Source of the DNA: Beverwykella pulmonaria
Taxonomy: Eukaryota > Ascomycota > Dothideomycetes > Pleosporales > Melanommataceae
DNA: 64,000 nucleotides
Assembly: GCA_001599595.1 (NCBI GenBank)
Contig: BCHH01000001.1
Coordinates: 124,001 to 188,000 of the forward strand
Direction: 5' to 3'
In this document: piece after piece, positions 57,641 to 64,000 of the stretch
How the letters are laid out: each line of letters starts with the position of its first letter
Position numbering within the stretch: the stretch's first letter is position 1
Program-made: the position numbers and the translations under genes
The notes under the pieces: generated by a model
What the model was told of the DNA's origin: nothing
Database searches by the model: none
The model's input: the letters and a program-made list of their open reading frames with translations, nothing else

Positions 57641-58367
57641 CTCTTGAAGTAATATAAACAACGTACCAAGATGGGATGTCAATTGCGGAAATTTGATACC
57701 TATGAGTAGACGCTGGAAAAAAAAGCAACCAAGAAATAGCTGTTTGACTCGTGCTCCGCTGTGCAGAGGTGATGTGCAATATAAAGCAAGACGATAAGCG
57801 GGAGATGGACAGCATATGAAACTTTCCTGTCGGACGGTGAGTCACATGATGTTTGCTCATATGACTCACTTCCATGTTTGTTGTGACTGCCTTGGCAGGC
57901 TCCTGCCGTGCCTGGCAAGACTCTAGATATTTCTTTGGTAGCTCCTCCGTAGAAGCAATACAACACAATTGCCACTCTCTCTATCTACTTCGTCACATGA
58001 CGACATTTCCTACCAGAACTGCTTAACTGCCACCTAAACTGTCATCTCGGACATGCTCTCCTGGCGTGTACCGTCGACCACTCACCACGCACCGCATGCG
58101 CCGCCGTCATCGCTTAATTTGACATGTTGGCGTTCCTGGCAGCGCATGGTCCGTGGTTCAAAGTATCCCAAAGTGGCAAGCGTCCCCGGCCTCCTCGCAC
58201 CGCACTGGAAGCTCGTCTTGCCCTGTTCCAGCCCTCTTGAGCGCTGCATCCTCCCCACACAACCGCATCCATATCAATTGCCCGCCGCGAGCTGCACGCA
58301 CGATCGCCTCTCCCGCAGCCCCAAATTGGAGCCCGACCGCCTTGCCCCACCTTGCCCCGCTGTCGCG
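57641..58367. other. Intergenic, possible 5' remnant of kinase relic
   Basis: Upstream side of the kinase pseudogene and promoter side of the HMG-box gene. A plus-strand frame open from an ATG at 58053 reads into the HMG-box gene, but its residues before 58368 look non-coding. Confidence 0.35.
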
Positions 58368-59494
58368 ATGCTCGCCCGCGGCCTCCTCTGTCGCTTCGCG
58401 GCCGATGCCCCCAAAACCAAAATACCTACACACGACCTCCCGCAGCTCGCCCGCCTGCTGCAGCGCACCATTCTCTCTCGCCATGGCTTCGCGCCTCCCG
58501 CCGTTCATGCCATCGCCCGCGCATATAGGTCGGCGCTCGTACATAACCGCCGCTCGTATGCTACCGCCGCCGCGAAGAAGCCCGCCGCGAAAAGGGCCGC
58601 GGCCACCAAACCCACAGCAACCGTGAAAAGGGCCGTGAAGAAGACTGCCGCTTCAAAGACGCCCGCCCGGAGGAAGAAGGCCCCCGCTGCGAAGAGGAAG
58701 ACAACAGCTGCAAAGAAGAAGCCCGTCCCAAAAAGGAAGCCTGCCGCTAAGAAGAAGCCAGCAACGAAGCCGAAGCCAAGGAGAGCGAAGAAGGTGCTGA
58801 CACCCGAGGAGAAGGAAAAAGCGCAAATCCGCGAGCTCAAGAAGAAGGTGCTGCGCGAGCCACAACACAATGGTATCGGTGCATGGCATGCTTTCACGAG
58901 CGAGGCCATGCGAGCAGCAGAAGGCGGTACCCCGCAGGAGAAACTATCAGCATGTGGTGCTAAGTTTAAAGCATTGACGCCTGCTGAGAGGGAGGTGAGT
59001 TGGAGCTATCTACCGTGCACAGGAGCTCTCGCTTTCCCATAGATGCTGACCACAGGATGAATAGCACTATAACCATCTCGCCAACGAGATAACCGCTGCC
59101 AAAAAAGCAGAGTACAAAGCCTGGATTGAAAGCCATACCCCCGAAGAGATTCGTATTGCCAACAGAGCCCGTGCTGCCTTGAGACGGAAAATGAAGGCCG
59201 CGGGGCAGAAGCCCCCCAAGCACACGTTAAAACTCCATGACGAGAGACATGTGAAAGCCCCAAACACACCTTATATGCGATTCTCCACGGAGCGCCGCGC
59301 TTCTGGGGACTTCAAGAACATCAAAGTTACCGAAGCCGGAAAGCTGATTGCCAATGAGTGGAGGGCTCTGAGTGCAAGCGAGAAGCAGGTATGACTTGTA
59401 CGACCGTTCTCAGGAAGAACTATCGCTTACAACCCCACAGGCGTACACAGATGCCTACCAGGCAGAGAAGCAGGCCATTGCGGAGGCTACATAA
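58368..59494 (+). CDS. Mitochondrial HMG-box DNA-packaging protein (Abf2-like)
   Basis: Three exons, 58368-58994, 59065-59388 and 59441-59494, 334 residues. The start at 58368 gives an Arg-rich presequence ending near RRSYATAAAKK, a good mitochondrial processing context. A 90-residue Lys/Ala/Pro tail follows with repeated AAKKKP-type units resembling linker histone H1. The first HMG-like box is around GIGAWHAFTSEAM to HYNHLANEI (about residues 165-220), and the second is NTPYMRFSTERRASGDFKN to EKQAYTDAYQAEK (about 280-330). Abf2/TFAM-type proteins compact mitochondrial DNA into nucleoids. The H1-like insert between presequence and boxes is larger than in yeast Abf2. An earlier ATG at 58053 is possible but less likely. 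Confidence 0.83.
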
Positions 59495-60226
59495 GGCCGT
59501 TTCTCTGCCACCGTATCTCCTTTTCTATGTGATGAATGGATGGCCAATCCCATTTCTGGCGCAAGTATCCTCGGTTAATGCACACCGCAACCTGGTCTGG
59601 TGGGTTTCTTATGTTTTGCCTACAGCTTACGCCTCTGGAGTCCCGAAAGCAGGATCTCGACACGGCTAGCAGGCTACCGGCCGTTTTTCTCGTGAGTACG
59701 GAGAATGGATACATCCATGGGCTTATTATGTAATTGCTTGCTTCGTCCGTATACAAATACCTGGTCATCCTTGGTGGCACCGGGGGCTACTTGTGTGTAG
59801 CGTATGTATGTGTACAAGTACTATACCGCAGTCTGTGTGTTATCCAACTCAACTCAAGGCAGCGTGTTTACCTTTGGCATGCTGTGAAGCGAGTACTGTG
59901 AGTAACAACGCAAGACAAATTTGTGCATAAAAACTTGTTGTTCGAAAGTGTATTACCAGACGCCCATCCATCCGCGCCTTTCCATGCTTAGTCCCAATAC
60001 CAAAATGCTGAGAAGGTGAGATGCTGAAGTACCACTACTACTGTACACCGAATCATGCTTTGTTTCTAATGCATATAGAAGAACCACAAGGTACATGCAT
60101 GCATACGGAAAGATCACCTCCACATAACTCCGCTCGCTGCCATAGAGCACCTCGAACTTTCTCCCTCCCCTCCCAAACTTTCTCTAACAGAAAGCCCTGA
60201 GTCCAGCTCTGGCTATCAATCCGTCC
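59495..60226. other. Convergent intergenic, nothing recognised
   Basis: Interval between the 3' ends of the HMG-box gene and the LIM gene. No gene or repeat is supported. Confidence 0.4.
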
Positions 60227-63221
60227 TTAAGCCTTGAGCCTCCTCTCCTCACACCTCACACATACTGGATCCGTAGAGTCGCCCCTGAGGAAATATCGCC
60301 CGTCTTCGAAGGGGCCGGAGCACTCCTATTCATCACATTGTTAGCATACTTCGGTCAAGAAAATTATTGGCCACGCATAGAGGGACTTACCATGCAGCAA
60401 AAACATCCCGTATGCCACTCGGCCCCCAGCGCCTTAACTACCGTATCAGTAACCGGCTTCCTACACTTCTTGCACTTGGTACTAAATCGATTCGTATGAC
60501 ACCCGACACACCACGCATACCCCTCCTTCTCAACAAACGGCGTGCTCGAATCAAACGGATCGCCACACTGAGCACAAAAGAAGTGTCCAACATGCCATTC
60601 CGCGCCGCATGCTACGACTACCTCCCCTTCAATCGGAGTCTTGCAGGACTTGCACCGTGGAGAGAAGAGCTCGTGGAAGTCGAGATGGCAGTAGAAGCGT
60701 TTTGCTTCGTCGCCGTCTTCAGCTTCGAGGCGGAGCATATCGTCTGCTGTTGGGTGAGAAGGGAGGAAAGCGACGTCTTCGCCACGAAGGCGGGCCTGGA
60801 TCCGGGATACGCGTTCGGCATGTTTGTTGTCGGGCTCGGGGTAGAAGGCTACGCATTCTAAGCGCTCGCCGCAGTGGTGGCATTGGAAGCATTCCGGGTG
60901 GAAACGGCAGCCTGCTGCAGACACAATCCGGCCTGCGATGGGGAGCGCGCACTGTGCGCATAGCACACCAGTGCGCACGGGTGCTGGGGTCCAGTGTGTG
61001 CGGGAATTTGCCGTGTTGGTTCGGGGAAAAGGCTTGGAAGTGTGGTTCTTGGGGTTGGGGAGCGGACGAGTAGATGTTGCGGGTCCGTTGACGTTGATTG
61101 AAGGCGGACCGTTTACATTGATTGACGGCACAGATGGCGTCACCGATATGGATGGGGCGTTGTACTTGGGAGCGCGGTTGGCGGATGATGGCTCGTTGAC
61201 GGAGATGCTTGGTACGGATGAAGTTACTGATATTGTCGGCGCATTCACGCTTGGATGGCCACGGTTTGGGGCACTGACAGAGATCGACGGAGTCTCTTGG
61301 ATAGAGATCGTGGGAATGGGAGGCGCTGGAGATGGCTTAGAGCGCGCTGGAGGGGCCTGATAGACATTTATTGTTGGTACGGGTGGCGCGGCGGATTGAG
61401 CAGGAGTGTTGACTTTCCTTGATGTGCTAGCGCTTGGAAGGGGCCTTGCTGAAGGTTCCTCGTAGATGCTAATAGCAGGGATTTGTGCCCTGTTGACACG
61501 AGCTGGAGCTGAAGGCATTGGATTGGATTTATATTGAGGGGTAGGAGCAGCCTTGCTTGCAGAAATTGGCGCAGGCGATGCGGCCATGGTCTTCTTTGGT
61601 GGTTCATTTTGAACGTGGATTGTGGGAACCACAGGTTCAGTTACAGCCTTAGACAGGGGACGTGGGCGAGCTTCTTCCTGTGCTAGCGGTTTTGGTGCTG
61701 ACTGTGGGAGAGATGAAATTTCCTCCTTCAGCTCGACCTCCTTTGGCTTCCAGTCATTACGAAATGAGACGATAGGTCGGCCAGGACTATCCGAGACGAG
61801 AGTCGGCGTAGGCAACTTGGCGCTCCGATCCTTCAGGCGGAATCGAGTGGCAGCGCGAATATCATCGCTTCGAATCTCCTTGCCATCCTTCATCTTTACT
61901 TCGGGCTCGTTCTCGATGTCAGGCGTCACTTCTTCCTTCGGTTTGGGAACAGCTGGATTTAAGGTATAGGCGGCATCGCGTGATCGGGTGACGGGATTGT
62001 TGTGTATTTCATACCGATCAAACCTCTTCGTGCTTACCACGGGATCCGTCTGAGACCGCACGAGGTTGTTTTCCTTGGTGAACTGAAGCCGACTGAAGGG
62101 GTTTCGTCTGACTCCCAAGGGTAGCTTTGCTGGGGGTGGAGGATTGGCAACTGCTGGAGGAGGACCCTCTTCCTCGGGTTCCTCATAGATTTGGTCATCA
62201 GGGTTTTTGAAGAGGCTTCCGCTGGCCTTCCTGCGTGCACTGCTGCTTCGCCTCTGGTTCTTCGCGTCGGCTGGGTTTGATGACTTCCTCTGTTGGCCAG
62301 CAGGAAATTCTGAGCCGGCACCATGTTCGAAGTTTTCTTTCGTCGGGGATGGGCCAAAGTCTGCATTTGCTGTTACCGACGATCCACTAGCGGTCCGACG
62401 GCCCTGCAGACTACTGCTCCTGCTCCCGCCCGTGGAGCTGCCCATCGAGTTCCGCTTCTTCAACTTGGACTGCGAACGTTGTAGATCTTGTTCACCCCGA
62501 CCTAGACTGCGACTTCTCTGGCTGCTTCCTGTTCCCTCTGTTGTAGGATATGGGTATGGTGCGTCTGGGCTGGCGCCAGGGGCATTCGGATTGCGGTGCT
62601 TCCAGACAAGCTCAGCAGCTTCATCTCGCGCAGCCGTATAAAGCCCCTCCTCTTCCTTGAGCGCCAACTCCTCCATGGCAATTCTCACAGCTCTCGCTTC
62701 CTCGCGCTCCACCTGACGCTGCGGGTTCTCGCGATACGTGACGCTAGATGTTCGTTCGCGGACCATTGACGATGTTGACATGTTTCGGCCTCGCGGTGGT
62801 TGTACGAGCGGTCGACCTGCGCTTCCCGAAAGTATCTCGTCTATGCTCCTATCGGACGTAGTTCTTCGGTGTGATATGGACTCGGGCGCGGGGGCGGGTG
62901 TAGGAGCGGGTTGCGGCGGAGCGTCGACGTCAACGCCAGCGTCCTTGAAGGTAGGATGGGAGAATGGAGATACGGCTGGCGAGTTGACGAACTTGGCAGA
63001 AGCTCTGCTCGACCATGTATTAAAGTGTGCTGGTGGAGGACGCGAGCCGGTGGGACGAGCGGGACGGTTGCTGCGCAGATCTTGTAGATAGTTTGCTATC
63101 GCCCAATTGTCAGCAACTCGACCAGAAATGCGATGCTTCAGGCTCCCGTACTCATCTGCCCCGGTGTCATGAAGACTGGAGCGGGTGACGCAGCACCCTC
63201 TCTTTCCTTGGGCTTGTGCAT
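60227..63221 (-). CDS. Paxillin-like LIM-domain protein
   Basis: Three exons, 63221-63152, 63095-60391 and 60325-60227, 957 residues. The N-terminal 690 residues are Ser/Pro/Arg-rich and disordered, including a short helix rich in Glu and Arg (QVEREEARAVRIAMEELALK) and degenerate repeats of the type PSISVT/PSINVNGP (about 61080-61240). The C-terminus has three LIM zinc domains. LIM1 starts CAQCALPIAGRI, with a long insert between its two fingers. LIM2 starts CKSCKTPIEGEV, and LIM3 starts CKKCRKPVTDTV; LIM3 is completed by the last exon (ECSGPFEDGRYF ... CVRCEERR). Related fungal proteins such as Pxl1 act at the septum and polarity sites with Rho GTPases. Exon 1 adds MHKPKEREGAASPAPVFMTP. Role by family; LIM content is certain. 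Confidence 0.9.
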
Positions 63222-63896
63222 CGGATTGCGAGTATTAATGGGCTTTGTTTACTCCGCTGTAAATGTTAGGCACACGAGCGGTATTGTTTAGTTCACAAAG
63301 GCTATTGCAAGTGCAAGTATCTTAGGGAAATGGGAAAACGTGGCGGGATTCAATTACAGTTCAGGTTTTGAGGTGTTGTCGTGGTTGATGAGCTGGCGAA
63401 GCGACTCGAATCAGTAGGTTTCTATGGTGACCAGCGCTCTGGATGCCCCCCTGTAAAGCTGTCTAGCCTCAAGTTTCACTACACATCATCACTGATGAAA
63501 TATTTTTAGTATTGATGCCTCTATAGTCACATTGCTCTATTTCTTCATACTGTACTCGCTGGTCTCAAATCCTAACTTTGTATCATATGGAAAGACGATC
63601 TGCCTCAAAATGCATTGTGGTATACATGAGCGGTGTGACATCGTCCTTAGCTGCGCCGACTGCCAACCTGTCCTGCAGTACGTACTATCTCCCAATGGAG
63701 ATACCGGGTCTATCCGGGACACCAGGCTAAAATGGAACTCTTACAAAGAGCTAGCAAATACATGAACATCGAATGACACCAACTCGCCGAGAGGGGAGCG
63801 GCAAGAGCAGATCACAGACAACGAAAGTGGGTATCCTTTTCCATGACATGACCGTCTTCCCCCGAAACAAGATACGCCTTTAATGAAACTGCTTAC
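63222..63896. other. Intergenic, nothing recognised
   Basis: Upstream side of the LIM gene. Short frames only. If the exon noted next is real, its downstream exons should lie here, but I could not identify them. Confidence 0.35.
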
Positions 63897-63997
63897 CGAC
63901 CGTCGAAAGTATGTCGTTCAGCGCCGTGTGGAGGGCCTACTGCGTCCCATCCCAGGTTGATGCTTTCTAACATCTGGTTCCAGCTGCCTTCAGACAT
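63897..63997 (-). other. Possible first or internal exon at window edge
   Basis: On the minus strand an ATG at 63997 opens 33 codons (MSEGSWNQMLESINLGWDA onward) that end at a canonical GTAAGC donor. The peptide looks protein-like, but no family is recognised, and neither the following exons nor the sequence upstream of the window edge is available. Low confidence. Confidence 0.25.
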
Positions 63998-64000
63998 GGG

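Noticed and set aside
55900..58000. A regulatory or metabolic cluster of Zn2Cys6 factor, RTA1-like protein and neighbours
   Set aside because: No biosynthetic enzyme is adjacent apart from one epimerase-like protein of unknown reaction; the grouping is too weak to call a cluster.

Overview
This window is nuclear DNA of a filamentous ascomycete (Pezizomycotina; Dothideomycetes is my best guess, not proven). The reasons are short introns (mostly 46-105 bp, GT...AG), a beta-tubulin gene with an early-exon intron pattern typical of filamentous fungi, and fungus-restricted families: CFEM, RTA1-like, Zn2Cys6 regulators, a Pex20-type co-receptor and a DUF7730-like protein. No virus, CRISPR array, rRNA or convincing tRNA gene was seen. 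I do not see a secondary-metabolite cluster or a new multi-gene system; most of the window is ordinary single-gene layout with genes on both strands.

Layout. 0-9 kb: a membrane-anchored low-complexity protein, a SURF4/Erv29 ER cargo receptor, a 25-26 bp minisatellite, a DUF7730-like protein, and an eight-exon nucleoside hydrolase. 9-24 kb: a Zn2Cys6 regulator, then two gene-poor stretches (about 2.4 and 3.3 kb) around a small secreted CFEM/GPI-type protein, then a CLC chloride transporter, a membrane-anchored SDR and a divergently transcribed G-patch protein. 24-36 kb: a secreted DUF1593 protein with an awkward first splice junction, mitochondrial branched-chain aminotransferase, an SCY1-like pseudokinase, an amino acid permease and the phospholipid methyltransferase Opi3. 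36-46 kb: beta-tubulin, alkaline ceramidase, prefoldin subunit 1, an MFS sugar transporter and a long coiled-coil protein. 47-48.6 kb: a decayed Pogo/Fot1-type transposon with terminal inverted repeats and a TA target duplication. 48.8-64 kb: a Pex20-type peroxin, an NAD(P)-binding epimerase-like protein, a second Zn2Cys6 regulator whose zinc-finger exon lies across a 325-bp intron, an RTA1-like protein, a decayed protein-kinase gene, a mitochondrial HMG-box protein and a paxillin-like LIM protein.

The genes do not form one pathway. Membrane and lipid biology is well represented (Opi3, ceramidase, CLC, SURF4, RTA1-like, permease, sugar transporter), but as separate housekeeping or accessory units. 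All exon boundaries were assigned by eye from splice consensus, reading frame and family motifs; none is supported by transcript data here.
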